Counted from the stretch's first letter, positions 37,820 to 55,205 are shown. The stretch: 64,000 bases of DNA from Lobosporangium transversale (GCF_002105155.1 NW_019028982.1:642501-706500), one strand, 5' to 3'. Notes: generated from the sequence alone by a model not told the origin. Program-made: numbers and translations.

Positions 37820-38146
37820 GAAAAAGGGGAAAAAACCTTACCACCAGGACCGCCACCGCCAGCAGAGCTAGGAGTCAACAGCTCACGTCTCAGCTTGGCC
37901 AGCTTGGCCTTGAGCTGACCTAAATGTTGAGACGTTGCCTATGCAAAAAGGGAGAGAAAATAAAGGCAAAAGAAAAGGGGAAGCGAGCCCAATAAAGCAG
38001 TAAGTAATGACATTGTCTTCAGCCACTCTTAACTTTTTTTTTTTCCTGTCCAATAATAATAAATACCAGTTGTCAATGCACACCTTGTTCTTTTGAGTAC
38101 GGGCCATTTCGGCCTCGATCTCTTTGATTTTATCCACAGTCGTCAT
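36485..38146 (-). CDS. RBG1: DRG-family GTPase (developmentally regulated GTP-binding protein 1, yeast Rbg1)
   Basis: Five exons on the minus strand (38146-38084, 37938-37842, 37696-37466, 37300-36691, 36587-36485) give 367 residues, exactly the length of animal DRG1. The G1 motif [18 protein letters not shown] (G3), NKID (G4) and the C-terminal TGS domain (residues about 290-367, ending VVQIIKKV) are all present. An N-terminal helix-turn-helix segment precedes the G domain. Family members bind polysomes with DFRP partners and help resolve stalled translation. The ATG is 400 bases from that of the exonuclease gene on the other strand, so they share one divergent promoter region. Confidence 0.95.
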
Positions 38147-38546
38147 TGTTGAATACTAGAGAGGACGAAGAGAGGAGGGGAATGGAGGGTGATTCAAGAA
38201 TGCGATGCGTGGGCAAAAAAAAAAAGAATGAGGGATTGTTTGAATGTCCGATTGAACAGGTGGACTGAAAAATGAATTGTTTCTATTCAATTGTGTAATA
38301 AACATAAAATAGATCTTTTTTTTGTTTGTGTCGTAAAAGCCACCGAGGACTCTTCTCGCTTCTTTTTTTTTTGTCCTTTACACAGTTTCAACTTCTTCCA
38401 TATCCCGATAAAAGAAGAAAAAGTCAGGAAGAGAGGAAGAATCAAAGGTTGTGTGTAACTCAGTAATATACAAGCCCGACTTGTCTTCAGGGACGTAATA
38501 CACATACACATACACACACCAAGACCCCGGATCCAGGATAGTCGCC

Positions 38547-41500
38547 ATGCTTGGATCTGCGCTGAAGACTGTGCTTGTGCCCAGAAGACAAATCACTCTC
38601 ACTCCACTGTCTCTGGCATTACTGAACACTATTAATAAAAGGTCAATCTCCTATCATTCATCAAGAATCCATGCTGGATCTAGATCGACTGTATCTGAAA
38701 GTGGACTACCACTGACCCCACTTCTTCAAGGCTCAGCCTCAGTAACGACAGCAACAACAACAATAGTATCGTCGTCAATGACAGTAGCGACGGCCTCACA
38801 CTCTATCCCCAGCCATCTTCAGACCCGCTGTATCTCAATCAATTCAATATCCCATTCTCCATCAGCTTTAGATAAGCAACTGAACAATATAATTGCTGCC
38901 TCCTTAAATCCTGATATAATCATTGGCGATGTTACGGCTGCAGAGATCAAATGCAACGATCCGCTTCTCTCAAAGAAAACTAAGGAGGCTATCAGACTGG
39001 CCAGGAAGAGAGCCAAAGATGAACAAAATAGAGCAAAAAAAAAGGCTGCTCGGGCTGGCCGTAAGGGTGAGGACCTGATCCGTATTGGGGAGCAAACCCG
39101 TGTGAAAACGTTGGAAATTAATTTAGCCAAACTCCTTCCTCCTGAAGTGCAGTCACCAGTGATTGCAGCAAAGGCAGCAGATTTGGCGAAGCAGAAAGAA
39201 AAGGGGGCACAAGTGTCCGAGCAACTGAAACCGAAAAAAACAACAACACCATCAACAACACCATCAACGGCAACAGCACCAACAACAACAAAGACTAGCA
39301 CAAAGTTGATGAACGGATCAGACGAACAAAGTCCACCAGCCAGTACTCCTGATAGTACCTTAACATCTACAACAGTGAACACCAAGATACTGCCAGCTGT
39401 TGTCCATCATACCTCAGCTAAACAAACACCGCGCACATTACCAACCGCAAGGATAAGACCCGCTGTAGAACATCATCATCGACTAGGACCTTCACATCGC
39501 GCTATGACAAAGCCGGTGGAGTTTGTAGCCGGTTCTGAACCTGTCAGCATACCCATTCAAATATTATGCGATGCTTTGCTGGAAGCCAAAGTGAAGCAAG
39601 TTCGAGATGGGCCTCCTGTCTTTGTTGCATCCACTTATGAAGCAGCAGAACAGGCGATGGAACTCTTTATAGAATATTACAAGGAAGTGAATAGGAGCAA
39701 AGGCAAGGATAAGAATGGTAAAGAAGTTAGTGACGGCGCTCCAGGACCCGTAGGATTTGATACCGAGACCTCAACGTCATTAATCCCAAGGAGTGGGCAG
39801 GATACATCCCTGGTCCAAATCGCGACACGCGACATCTGTTTGATGTTTCAGGTCTACAGGATTGCTACTGACCCACGCTCGCCTCAACGGTTTCCTCCTC
39901 GGCTGAAAGCTTTTCTCGAAGATCCGAATCAGATCAAAGCCGGGGTCGGGGCCACCATGGATGGTGAGCACTTGAAAAGATTCTATGGCGTGAACTGTGC
40001 GGGTATAGTCAGTCTGGAGGCCATGTCTGCTGAACGAAAACTTGCGCCTGTATCATTACAAGAATTGGATGCAATGTTTGGCCTTCCAGGACGTGAAGTT
40101 GTGAAAACCAAGGCAGTCATAAAATGCAACTGGGATAAAAAGCAATTAGATCCAAGGTGGATTTGGTACGCAGCCAAGGATGCGTTTGCGGGCGCCATAA
40201 TTTATGAAAATATGATGGCCAATAATGTCAGGAAAGACTATGTTCCATATAACGAGCAGTTTCCCTTGTCAGAAAAAGAGGAAAACGACGAGATTTTTTT
40301 GCTCTTGGCGCGCTCATTAGGGAAGGGCAAGGTAAAGGAAAGAAAAAAAGCATTCATCCAGATCTTTAAGGAGTAACCATGCTAAATGCTAACTCACTCT
40401 TCTATACACAAATTTTGGGAATTAAAAAAAAAAAAAAAAAAAAAAAAAGTCTGCACCACTCTTTGTTGTTCAAACCATCACCACTAATCACTATCCTCGA
40501 TTCCGCAAGCTTTATCATGTCGAAGAAAGGAAAGAACAAGCCATGAAACGTATTCAGATGCTGTTGGACGAAGGTCGGCTCCGATTAGCTGACGACAGCA
40601 AAAAGACTACTTCCGTATCTGAGTTGGGAAGCAACGATATCATTATAATTAAAGGACAGTCGATCTCTAGCATGATAACAACCCCTGAAGGCGTCGAAGT
40701 CCTTAAGCCATATTTCAACAATCCGCCATTGGATTCATCAGCAATAACTGGAAGCCAAACTATGCTCATAGATAACATCATTAGTAAAGATGGATTATCA
40801 TCTTCTGAAGCTTTTGGAGCTGTAGCTGCTTTGGACCTAGACCTAATGGATCTCAAATTATTCTTGAAAGGGGAGCGTCTTTGGGACCGTGAGCGAAGGC
40901 CCGGTAGTTTGGTTAATACCTATATCCATTTGAGGAACATGGCGAAAAAGGCAGAAGATTTGGTCGATGAGATAAGAGAAGTCGAGTCTGCGGACACGAA
41001 GAGCACATTTAATGGTAGCAACGACAACAACAACAACAACAACAACAGCAACAACAACGATAATAGACCCGATCCAATAGTGACAACAGAGACAAAAGAA
41101 CAGCTACTATCAGAGCCCGAGACGATAACCCCACAACGATCATCTGAAAAGGGTTTTACAGAAGAAGCAGCGATAGTTGAAGCAAGCGTAGCAAAAGAAG
41201 GAGAGCAAGAGGAAGAAGAGGGAGGAAGGGGAGGAGCAAAAGAGAAAAGAGCATTCTTAACGGAATCTAAAATGGTGGATCGCAAAATGAACAGCTTCCT
41301 TGCCGATTTTATCAGACGGCTCTTGGAGCGTGGAATTTTACATTGGGCCAGGGACGGCATAGTGGCCATATCGCCTGAGCTTGAGAAGAAATTGTTGGAT
41401 GCAGTTCCGTCACCACCTCCACAGGCGCTTGAGAATGTGGATTTAAACTCTAATCCAAACTCAACTTTAGATGGAGAAGACCAGGACCAGGATCAGAACG

Positions 41501-41595
41501 TTATATCAGAGCCGGGGTTATTCAACTCTCGGAATACTGAAGTAGAGTTGAAGACGGAGATAGTGGCTGATCAACCCAAAACAGAGTCCTCTTGA
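38547..41595 (+). CDS. DEDDy 3'-5' exonuclease-domain protein (RNase H-like fold)
   Basis: Two exons (38547-40331 and 40450-41595) join in phase to 976 residues; the 118-nt intron ends AAAAAAG after a long A run and has TGCTAAC, a strong branch-point match, at about 40387. The N-terminal third (Ser/Thr/Arg-rich, residues 1-120) could be a mitochondrial presequence. A DEDDy exonuclease domain lies at about 365-565: GFDTETS (Asp, Glu), GVGATMDGEHLKRFYG (Asp), WYAAKDAFAGA (Tyr, Asp). The C-terminal half has no recognised domain but contains a poly-N tract (40.98-41.07 kb) and an acidic stretch. If the intron is retained, translation stops after 14 more codons at 40376, giving a 609-residue form with the exonuclease domain intact. 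Confidence 0.82.
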
Positions 41596-41771
41596 ATGAT
41601 ATAACTTTTTAACCTTTTTTTTTTTTTTTTTTTTTTTTTTGCTTTTTATTCACGGAGCATATACTCATTATTTTTTCAAGAGTTTAAGTAGTTTGTATTA
41701 TCATTTCATTATTATTATTTTTTATTTGCACGACAATACATCATTAAAGAGCCCATAAACACCTCCCAACT

Positions 41772-41802
<31 letters not shown>

Positions 41803-41992
41803 GATAACAAGGACCCACGAGGTCATGTAGGATTACCTCCCAACTAGATAAACGCCTACTAATTATTATTTTTTTGCAAACCAGGACTCCTGACTTACAT
41901 GTATTAGTCACATGATCTCCTTTAGGTGATTCACGTGCCTGAATGATGCTACACAAGAATTATAGGCATCCTATTATACCCTCGTTTTATAT
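41596..41992. other. Spacer before tRNA-Ala
   Basis: About 400 bases of A/T-rich sequence with T runs near 41618-41640 and 41776-41803. No gene; CACGTG occurs near 41932. Confidence 0.5.
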
Positions 41993-42064
41993 GGGGTTGT
42001 AGCTCAGTGGTAGAGCGCTCGCTTTGCATGCGAGAGGCCCGGAGTTCAAACCTCCGCTGCTCCA
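41993..42064 (+). tRNA. tRNA-Ala (anticodon UGC)
   Basis: 72 bases fold as a cloverleaf. The D arm is GCTC/GAGC, the anticodon stem CTCGC/GCGAG with loop TTTGCAT (anticodon TGC), and the T arm CGGAG-TTCAAAC-CTCCG. The acceptor stem GGGGTTG/CTGCTCC has two G-U wobbles (G3-U70 is the alanine identity pair) and one U-U mismatch at position 6-67. No intron. The discriminator is A and a T-rich terminator follows (TTTTCATTTT). Confidence 0.9.
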
Positions 42065-42338
42065 TAGTTTTCATTTTGAAGATTAGATTATCATGATCCC
42101 CTTAAGGAATCAAGCTTTTTTTGGAATTTCAAAGTCAAATAAGCTTTTTTTCCTTTTTCCTTTGTTCTCTTATCTTTCTTTGTTTAACCTTACCTGTCTG
42201 CCTGTCTGCCTTGTCGAATCCTGTCTGCCAGTTCGCCAGTCTGTCGTGTAACTTTGGATATTTTGCAGATTTGAACATTTTGCTCCTTATACATACTATC
42301 TACAGAACTACAGGTTATCCGTCTAGGGTTTCTTTCCG

Positions 42339-42608
42339 ATGTCATCTGCAACAGTGACCGTCACCACAGCGATGTCTGTGAGCACAACATCTGAAACTAC
42401 AAATGACGCCGGCAATACCAATGTTGTTGAAACAACTAACGCTACTGCAACTACAACTACAGCAAGAATAGATGATGTGAACGCCATTAAGACGACTATT
42501 ACTACAAAAGCAAAAGTTTCAACCACAGGGCCTGTTAGGCATTCTGTTCGAGTCGTGCAGCAGCAGAGGATCTTTTCTCCTTATCCACTACCTAAGAAGG
42601 ATACGTAG
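42339..42608 (+). CDS. Small Thr/Ala-rich hypothetical protein
   Basis: An 89-residue frame, rich in Thr and Ala at the N-terminus and ending VRHSVRVVQQQRIFSPYPLP. A pyrimidine-rich leader precedes it. No splice sites are needed. I do not recognise it; the basic C-terminal part looks more like real coding sequence than the Thr-rich part. It may be chance. Confidence 0.3.
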   Translation: MSSATVTVTTAMSVSTTSETTNDAGNTNVVETTNATATTTTARIDDVNAIKTTITTKAKVSTTGPVRHSVRVVQQQRIFSPYPLPKKDT

Positions 42609-42874
42609 TGGCCAAAACCGATAGGATCTTAATAGCAAGACCCTCCCCAAGGCCTCCTTACTGCCTACCACATTCCTGATGGTAAACATGAATACAATAT
42701 GAATATAATATTATGAGATTTTATGATTGCACACACACAAAAGAAAAAAAGATGATAATAGCATAGCATTTGAGTATATCTTTATCCTTTATCTTTTAAC
42801 TTTTATCCTTTTATGGATGCTGACTGAATAAACCCATGAACCCAATTCTGTTCACATTCTAACGTGTTTAAAGC

Positions 42875-42906
<32 letters not shown>

Positions 42907-44129
42907 CGCCACCATTCAATGTCATGTCATTATAATATTTGCTGTTATTGCGGACTAGGTTGCTTTTAACAAGACACTTTCCTGAATCAAAGCACCAAAG
43001 ACAGAAATCATCGTATTTCCAAGTTGTCGAGGCACAGCATGGGAAATCGAATCGTGGTAGGTCAGGTCAGGGGAGAACGCGTCTAACTTTGGAGGCCTTT
43101 GACTATAGGATGTACATGGCTTTTGACTTCGCTGTTGGCCCGTTAAAAGTGGTACAGAGCTTGTGGTTTTTTATGTGTTGCACTATACGCTTCGACCACT
43201 TTACACCGATGCCATATTTCGTACGATCGCGTGCCCTGTCAGTTGAGAACACTAGAAGGCATGCATGTTTTTTTCGTAGTGTGTAAACAATTCATGCCAA
43301 GTGGGATATTACATTCAAAATTGAGGGAGAGAAGGGAGACAAAGGACAAAGAAGGAAGGAGAGAAGGAGGAGATGTAGGGTTGCATTGACAAGGAGAGTA
43401 TTGGGAAGCTATGCTTTTCAGTACTCTGGGAAAAAAAAATCCCATTCATCCCATGCCATGCCATGCCATGCAACTCAGGCACGATATAGTCTCAGAAAAC
43501 AGGATATGGAAGGAGAGCACATGTGCATGACATTTGGGGGTTTGGTCAAAAATATTGAAATTTGTGTCAGCCAGTGGACAGAGTCGTCTGTCCATGTAGA
43601 CCTCATTCCCTGGTGAAATGCATGTGCCCATGTGTTCAAGAATAAAAAACACATTTCTTTCATTCCTTTCATTCCTCTCTTTTTCAATCCTTTATTATCA
43701 TTCATACTCACATTCACACTTCCACCTTTCTTCCTTTCGTAATACTTAACATTCCAATTGTGTCTTCATCTTGCTTGGCTTCACAGCTATTTAGTTCTGA
43801 TCTTTTTCTTCTTTTTTATCTTGTCTGCCTTGTCGTTCATGTATCTACGATCTCGTTCAAGTGTCAACTATCATCAAGTGTACACACATCAGTAAACACT
43901 TTTACTCTTTTATCCTCCTCCTTCATCATTGTCGCTCTGTCTTTATTGCCTGTACACACCAATAAGGACTCTTTGTATCTCCTTGACCTGTTTGCAGCTT
44001 TCTTTCTTTCCTTCCTTCCTTCCTTCTTTCTTCCTTCCTTCCTTTCTTCCTTCTTTCCTTTTTTTCTTTCCTCATATCTTTTTCAGACCCTTACCATTTC
44101 AAACACGCACCCACCAGAAGCAAAGAGCA
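42609..44129. other. Spacer, no gene supported
   Basis: About 1.5 kb without recognisable coding sequence. It has a 27-A run near 42880-42906, a short CCATG repeat near 43453-43470, and TTCC/TTCT repeats from 43999 to 44070 in the leader of the next gene. Confidence 0.5.
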
Positions 44130-46043
44130 ATGAATTTTGATTTCCCACTGATCCCTCTTTTACCCCTTCCCATCACCTTGGTGCCTGCCTCCACTTTTGC
44201 TGCACTCGAACATAATCAAAATCAAATCCAACAGGCATTCGCCTCCTCCGTGTCTATCGGCATTCCTTCCAAGAACTCGACTGGTCCTTATTTGAGTAAT
44301 TCGACTAGTTCCTCTCTTTCCTCCTCCTCCTCCTCATCCACAACTGGTACTTCTACTTCATGCCTCGCCACCAATAATGGTACTTCGCCTCTTTCAGACC
44401 AAGAACGATTAGGCGCTATTGTCGATGCCCTAGGTCAAGCGTCTGCCAAAGTAAAGTTTACTTTTTTATTTCCTCCCGAAGAAAGAAAGAAAAAAAAAAA
44501 GGGATAATTGAGCTTTGATCCTCACATTCGCTTTTTTTTCTTTTTCTTTTTAAAACTTAGGCTCAAGAATTGCCGACGTCAATCACACAGACCGTAAGAC
44601 TGGCAAAGAACCCCACACAGCGCGTGTATATCCTTCGAACTGGCTTGGACAGTGGTGAGGATCAATGGTTGGATCAACTCGAAATTGGATCACCACTGAT
44701 GACTGAATCCATTCGAAGGAGTCTCTATGATTTCCATGGCTCCTCTAACTCGATTACAGACTCTCCACAGGAAGATGCATCCAAGAAAAGCACATTAAGT
44801 CGTAGTGAGGAAAGGGGTGTTTATGTTGCAGGGATGCTCAAGATGGGTGAGAAGAAGTTATTCATCGTGGTAAGTCTTTTTTTTATCCCGTGTTTCCATC
44901 TCCTCTCTTCCTTCTCTTACATGTACAATGAACTCACTCTAATTTCTTCTTGGCCTCTGCGCATTTCCCGTGTTTTTTTTTTGTTTTTTGCCACTGTAGG
45001 ACAAGTTTGGCACGATGCATGAGCAAGTGGTGTGCTGCGTCCTTGACTTTTATGTTGATGCATCTTGCCAACGCCGAGGTTTTGGGAAGCTTCTCTTTGA
45101 CTACATGCTTAAGGTAAATAATAATTAAAAAAAAAAATAGTTTATTTTTGTCACATTAGTTTTTTTTACGTTTTTGAGCGAGCCATCTACCCCATAGACC
45201 TATTTCCATTGGGGGCTGGGGGTCCATGCAGTTATTTTTTATTATTTTATTTTAATTTTCAAAATCTCTAATTTCTCCCGTATCCCGCGATCCCGCTTTC
45301 GGATTTCTACTTTCTGCACACTTTTTGTAATTAACAATTTACTTTTATTCAATTTCTATTTCAAGGTTGAAGATATCGAGCCGACTCAAATTGCATATGA
45401 TCGACCAAGCCCAAAGCTGTTCCGCTTCCTAAGCAAGCACTTTCAGCTTCAACGACATTTGCCTCAGCCTAATATGTTTGCAATCTTTGAAGGATTCAAG
45501 CTGGAGGACTGCAATGATACCATCCAAGTAGATGACAATGACTTTATACTCGGCTCCATTTCATCCCCCACTGACAACAGTAACAGCAACTTCAATCATA
45601 ATACTAGCGTTAATACCCATCATACCACCAATAACTCAAGTAACCCCACCACTAACAAGACAGGACCCTTTGTGTCTCGCGCATTACAGTCTTCTGTAGT
45701 GTTTAACTCCGACCATCATCATAACACTACCTCGGACCAGCAACCCAGTAAACGAACATCCTCTGCATTTTCATCCTCTATATCTTTGGCCAGTCCGGTT
45801 TTGGGAGCAGCGAATGTTCAAAACGGTGTTGGAACAGGAGGATCTGTCTCTATAGTAACATCATCGAATGGTTCATCACGGAACAATAATAGTAATAACA
45901 CTGCAACAGTCACTAGCCCTCAATCACCTAATATGACACGATCTCAACTTGGTGGGAATAGTTCTGGAGGAACTGGCAAGATGTCTAGGCTTTTGGCATC
46001 ATCGATCGTATTTGCAGATCCTGCAGTGTCATCGTATAATTGA
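44130..46043 (+). CDS. Alpha-tubulin N-acetyltransferase (MEC-17/ATAT1 family)
   Basis: Four exons (44130-44450, 44561-44869, 45000-45113, 45366-46043), all in phase 0, give 473 residues. The GNAT core is spread over exons 1-4 and matches the Mec-17 family: VYVAGMLKMGEKKLFIVD, then MHEQVVCCVLDFYVDASCQRRGFGKLLFDYML (acetyl-CoA loop QRRGFGK), then PTQIAYDRPSPKLFRFLSKHFQL. Family members acetylate alpha-tubulin Lys40 in the microtubule lumen. The rest, about 225 residues, is low-complexity Asn/Ser/Thr and is likely disordered. Intron 3 is longer (252 nt). The enzyme is known from organisms with cilia; most Dikarya lack it. Confidence 0.85.
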
Positions 46044-46274
46044 ATTGATTGAATCAGAATAATGTAGCAGTAGGCACCACCTCAATAAATGTAAAAGTAA
46101 AATGGGACTTTCATTCGCTAAACTTTTATACACCATGTACATGTACTGATATTCAGATATCTAGATCACACTTTCTTTGTTGGAGCAAAAATGGTTTATC
46201 TTTATTGTGTAACCATTTAAACTATGTAGGTATTCCATCCAATAAAGAATGTTCAATTTCGCTCTGTCAAACGA

Positions 46275-46276
<2 letters not shown>

Positions 46277-46313
<37 letters not shown>
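46277..46313. repeat. (CT)n dinucleotide microsatellite
   Basis: About 18 perfect CT units. Similar runs are at 34790-34819 (AG), 53000-53019 and 63928-63964. Confidence 0.9.
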
Positions 46314-46315
<2 letters not shown>

Positions 46316-46577
46316 AAGGAGTCCTCTTGAGGCGAGCCGCGTTGAAGTTAAAAGTCAATGGAATCGGTAGGAGGGGTTATCAGTATCGTCTAATATATCG
46401 GCCCTGTCAGACTGTCAGAGGAGGTAGTGGTGGAGGAGGTGAAGCAGGAACATATCATACCCAGACTTTATGACTGGACATGAAGAAGAGCGCAGGCTCG
46501 GAACATCAGAAAGATACAAGCTTGTAGAATGCAAATGTGTAGTGCTGCAGTTGTAAATAAAACGCGTTCATTAAACT

Positions 46578-46640
46578 TAAAAAAAAATAAAAAAATAAAA
46601 AAATAAAAAAATAAAAAAATAAAAAAATAAAATAAAAAAA
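46578..46640. repeat. (TAAAAAA)n heptamer microsatellite
   Basis: About eight copies of the same heptamer as at 3104-3275, with one shorter AAAAT unit near the end. Confidence 0.85.
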
Positions 46641-46995
46641 CATATAAATGTCTTGAATATCGAACTGACATCGACTATTGATCAGTCCCATGGCTGTGAT
46701 GTATGGATGAATAGGGAGACAAAGGTACATGAACTTCATCCCACCAGCATAATAACAGCTATCCTCATCATCATCCTCATTGTCTTCCTCATCATCTTGC
46801 TCATGTCCAACAGTTTCAAGAACAGGAATAGTTGTACAGCGCTGTATAGTTAATTAACAAACCAATAAAAAAAAAAAATAATAGAAAATAAAAAAAATAA
46901 AAAATAAAAAAAAAATGAGGGTAACTACTTGAGTGGCACACCAACCATCGTATCCCATCACAAACAAAAGTAATAATAATAATAATATATAATCA

Positions 46996-52469
<5,474 letters not shown>

Positions 52470-53656
52470 GACGAATAGATTTGTCTGAAAGGGAGGAAAG
52501 ACAAGAAAAGAAAAGAAAAAGACGTGAAATGGGAAAAGAAAGAAAAAAAAAAAAAAGATGGGGGAAGGAAAGAAAGGAAAGGGGGTTTTGCTTTTTTTTC
52601 TTTTTTCTTTTTCATTTGCGTTGTATCAAAAAAAAAGAAAAAGAAAAAAAAAAAAAAAAGAGCGATGGACAGACGTGGTTTTCTAAGAGTACAATTGAAC
52701 ATGCACATGCACAAGCAAATGCACTTGCACTGAAGAAAGTAATTTGAGAGGAAGAATCTTTTGAATGGCAAATCGTTTTGTTTCTTTGACTCCACGCGTT
52801 TTTTTTTTTTTCTTCCTTCTTCTTTTCTTTCTTCCTTCTTTTCTTCCTTTCTTCTTTTCTTCCTTTGTTGCAAAAGGGGAGAATAGGGATGTTTAAAGGG
52901 ACGATAGAAAGAGACGTAACGGACGCCATAACCGAGATAAAGCCCTTGAAACAAATGCATTGACGCACAAATACCAACCGTTGCATCATTCCATCATTCT
53001 CTCTCTCTCTCTCTCTCTCTGTCTTCTCTTTTCTTTTTCTCATCTGATATTCTCCTTAGTTTCCTATTCTGTCATGTCCAATGGTCTCAATGATCCGTAG
53101 ATCCATTCCCTAATACTCCAATGGTTATTATACTCTCCTGTCTCATTCCTTTTACAATGATGGCAACTCATGATATTACTCTACCCTTCTTATTCCTCTT
53201 ATTCCTCTTCCTCCTCTTCCTCCTCTTCCTCCTCTTCCTCCTCTTCCTCCCCCTTCTTCTTTTTTACACGATTAAGAAGCAAATGCTACTGGAAGCAAAC
53301 ACCTTCTCAACTTATGCTCACTATCTACATTAGATCACACATGCAGACAAACGCATTGTGCCTACGCATAAAATGATCTCTGACACCCTAGAGATTAAAC
53401 GCGACGGCACAATAAAGCCTGGACAAGTCCTTTCTTTGAACATCCAAGTTGTCAAAACATGCCCAAGTTCATGTAGTTATGACATGTAAACATCCCCCTT
53501 TTTTTAGTCTTTATTCTAAACTTTGTAACGCGTCTAGCCTTTCTCACCATAAAAAACTACAACATCACGATCTTCGAAAAAATCTTAAGCATGTACTATA
53601 TAGCATTATATACTACATTCATTCTCTTTTTATGAAGGCTTTACCAACAAGCATTC
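52470..53656. other. Upstream region of the Yak1 gene
   Basis: No gene supported. Rich in purine or pyrimidine tracts, with a TTCCTCC repeat near 53198-53253 that gives false Ser-rich frames. The sequence up to about 53000 is the Yak1 promoter and leader. Confidence 0.5.
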
Positions 53657-54470
53657 TTATCCTAAATACCTAAATACGTTCCTCAATGCACGGAACATTC
53701 GTCTATCTTCTGATCCTAGTGTCTCACTTAATCGCCTCTTGCCTCGCTCGAGCCACTGCTCAACGAACTGATCATACAGTATGACCCGCTTAAGCTTGGC
53801 GTTAGAGATGCCTTGATTTGGATCCACTTCCACTATCCGTGGAAGTACCTCTAGCGACATCGACAGCATTAATGGGTCCTTCGCAAGGTCTTGTAGACTG
53901 GGAACCATTTTGAGTGCACTTTGGTAACCCTTTACTTGCCACGGTGGGTCCATATTGGTGACATATTGCTCGATATAATCACCAACCCAAGCCCCCAGGG
54001 AACGGTATAATCACAGCCCCTTGAAACAACCCAGAATCTGCTCGGTGATTGCGATCCATAGGTTGGAAGCGATCTCGGTAGTCCAATTCAAGGTACTCAC
54101 TACGACAACTGGTCGCCATCTAAGCCCTCCATTCTCTAGGCTTATTCAGTCGGTTGGTAACATACAGATTGTTAGTCTACATGCTCTCATCGTATCCATC
54201 ATAGATCAAGACAAATGACCGATTCATCTTCAGTCCCTTGATCTGTGCGCTCGTAAAGCCATAGTGTCGCAACTGCTTTGCCACCAGTTCCTTCTCTGGC
54301 TTGTCGATGGCTGGAAGATTGATAAGTAGTAGGACCTGACCATGTCTTTTATGGTATACATACCAGGGTGTGCGTTCCAGAGCGTGATTGAATGTGGACT
54401 TGCCTGCTCCTGAATCTCTTTGGACGAGCGTTTGCAGCTGAGGCTATAGCGGCACTCCATCTCCACCAAG
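53657..54470 (-). pseudogene. Broken NACHT/NLR gene fragment
   Basis: Read on the minus strand, 54440-53660 parallels 8310-9050 of the intact NLR. RDSGAGKSTFNHALERTPW corresponds to the Walker A segment, then LPAIDKPEKELVAKQLRHYGFT, NRSFVLIYDGYDESM (Walker B), a stop codon, and later MVPSLQDLAKDPLMLSMSLEVLPR. The terminal piece RVILYDQFVEQWLERGK matches the NLR exactly except for a basic change at its end. Two in-frame stops (TAG, near 54178 and 54128) and several frameshifts destroy it. No WD40 or pentapeptide part follows. This is a decayed paralogue, not a functional gene. Confidence 0.85.
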
Positions 54471-55205
54471 GGGGAATAAAAACGTATTGCCATCCGTTTC
54501 CGTAGCCACGGAGAGAAAAAAGTCAGGGTCCCCTCGATCGCTTCGTCGTCCAGCTAATTCTTTCCACGAAGTGACATCAAAGAACGGAGAGTGATGTTCA
54601 CCTCAACATTGTAGTCCGCATGGAAGACCTTTTCATAAACCTTGGCTTCCACAGTCAGAATACCATATTGCCAATCCACAAAAGAGACATTGACGCTACG
54701 TACGACATTTCTGACCGATTTTTGCATCCACCCGAGATTCTCGCCAAATTTCTTGTTATTAGATCACCTTATGAATTAATGGTGATCGAAGGGCTTCACA
54801 TAGCCGTTCTGTCGTCGGGAACATATCAACAGCGTAGATGTCCTTTGAATTGACTACTTTCAGGTCCGTAACTCTATCCCCGACATGGAGCTGAATTATG
54901 GTAGCTTTACTTGTCTCGACTACGGGGGGTAAATGAGACAATGGCACCGTAGACAATGTGAAAAGGTCGTCCTTCGTAAACCATTCAGTAAACCAATTTT
55001 TTTTTTCCCTTCATCCTCGCTCAAATCCTCGCTCAGGCCACTGAGCTTCGCAACGCCCTTTCCCTTCACATCACTCTTTTCCTTTCACTGCCTTCGATGC
55101 AATAAAATAATCGAGCAGACTCAGTTTAACCTCTTCAGTGTTGGCTTCTTGAGGACCTTTAGCAGTACCAGCATCTTGAGCATGTTTATATTTTTTAATC
55201 TTTGA
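54471..55205 (-). pseudogene. Unidentified relic fused to the NLR fragment
   Basis: Just upstream of the NACHT fragment, the minus strand keeps open coding-like pieces with breaks: QDAGTAKGPQEANTEEVKLS near 55170-55110, FTLSTVPLSHLPPVVETSKA with GDRVTDLKVVNSKDIYAVDM near 54970-54830, and VRSVNVSFVDWQYGILTVEA with KVYEKVFHADYNVEVNI near 54700-54600, then FDVTSWKELAGRRS. The last part (GILTVEAKVYEKVFHADYNV, then W and an acidic DPDFF segment) resembles the beta-sandwich of CBM21 carbohydrate-binding modules, though weakly. The order suggests that another gene fused to the NLR fragment before decay. Confidence 0.35.

Larger units (their letters stand above)
46044..46995. other. Spacer with CT and (TAAAAAA)n repeats
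   Basis: No gene supported. A (CT)n run lies at about 46277-46313 and a (TAAAAAA)n array at about 46578-46640. This separates the ATAT gene from the 3' end of the Yak1 gene, which is transcribed from the opposite strand. Confidence 0.5.

Noticed and set aside
38819-39385. 188-codon minus-strand frame within the exonuclease gene
   Set aside because: Antisense to the Ser/Thr/Ala-rich part of a better-supported gene; no motif of its own.
53170-53376. Serine-rich frame in the Yak1 upstream region
   Set aside because: Comes from a TTCCTCC repeat; no coding signal outside the repeat.
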